Translations under genes and position numbers: made by a program
From: Bacillota bacterium
GTDB taxonomy: Bacteria > Bacillota > Clostridia > Lachnospirales > WQUN01
Length of the DNA stretch: 14,124 bases
Reading direction: 5' to 3'
NCBI GenBank assembly: GCA_009782085.1
Contig: WQUN01000077.1
Span: forward strand, 1 to 14,124
Notes under the pieces: generated by a model
Seen by the model: only the letters and a program-made list of their open reading frames with translations
Database searches by the model: none
Told to the model about the DNA's origin: nothing
Shown: positions 14,056-14,124 of the stretch, piece after piece
How the letters are laid out: each line of letters starts with the position of its first letter
Position numbering within the stretch: the stretch's first letter is position 1

Positions 14056-14124
14056 ATGGCGTCAAAAAGCAGCGCGACAAAAAAGAAATCCGCCGGGAAA
14101 ACATACCGCGGCGCGTCGTCCGGC
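14056..14124 (+). CDS. Start of an unidentified Lys/Ser-rich protein, truncated by the window end
   Basis: ATG 14056 has GAGG six bases upstream and opens a frame that runs out of the window after 23 codons. The visible N-terminus is MASKSSATKKKSAGKTYRG and so on, strongly basic and low in complexity. Tails like this precede the membrane segments of FtsK/SpoIIIE DNA translocases in Clostridia and also occur on other nucleic-acid-binding proteins. That is a guess, and no domain is visible. It does not look like the ribonuclease G that often follows the DUF2344 gene in Clostridia. Confidence 0.6.
   Translation, partial: MASKSSATKKKSAGKTYRGASSG

Overview
The window is GC-rich, gene-dense bacterial DNA. 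It reads as a chromosomal segment of an anaerobic fermenter, most likely a Clostridia-type Firmicute. The basis is a six-subunit Ech-type energy-converting [NiFe] hydrogenase with Hyp maturation genes, a TIGR03960-type radical SAM protein next to a separate DUF2344 protein, strong Shine-Dalgarno sites, and short palindromic intergenic repeats with a GTAGGG head. The taxonomic call is inference; there is no rRNA or other marker to settle it.

Layout. Positions 1-224 are non-coding with promoter-like elements. 225-1049 (+) encodes a DUF368 membrane protein of the PopT undecaprenyl-phosphate translocase type. It converges, with only 4 bp between stop codons, on a long minus-strand block. Read in its own direction (right to left), that block is a GH39-like cytoplasmic glycosidase (11044-9620), then echA-echB-echC-echD-echE-echF (9507-4467), then hypA, hypB and hypF (4474-1054). 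Most junctions are overlaps or gaps of a few bases, so ech-hyp looks like one operon. A divergent promoter region (11045-11218) separates it from a plus-strand pair: a cobalamin-domain/radical SAM protein (11219-13057) and its DUF2344 partner (13294-13980). The window ends in the first 23 codons of a Lys/Ser-rich protein.

How the genes work together. EchC and EchE form the hydrogenase module, EchF and EchD link it to reduced ferredoxin, and EchA and EchB form the membrane ion-pumping arm, so ferredoxin oxidation, H2 formation and ion export are coupled. HypA and HypB deliver nickel, and HypF starts synthesis of the cyanide ligands. HypC, HypD and HypE are not in the window. EchE stops right after its last metal-binding motif, so no C-terminal maturation protease should be needed.

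The most unusual signal is the repeats. Three tandem copies of a GTAGGG-headed palindrome lie between hypA and hypB, and an inverted pair lies between the radical SAM and DUF2344 genes. At both places the stop codon of the upstream gene is the TAG inside the repeat head. At hypB the repeat tail also supplies the only upstream start codons. A related palindrome with different but still self-complementary arms lies just upstream of the DUF2344 gene. I see no CRISPR array, prophage, transposase, tRNA or rRNA gene, and no clear new multi-gene system.
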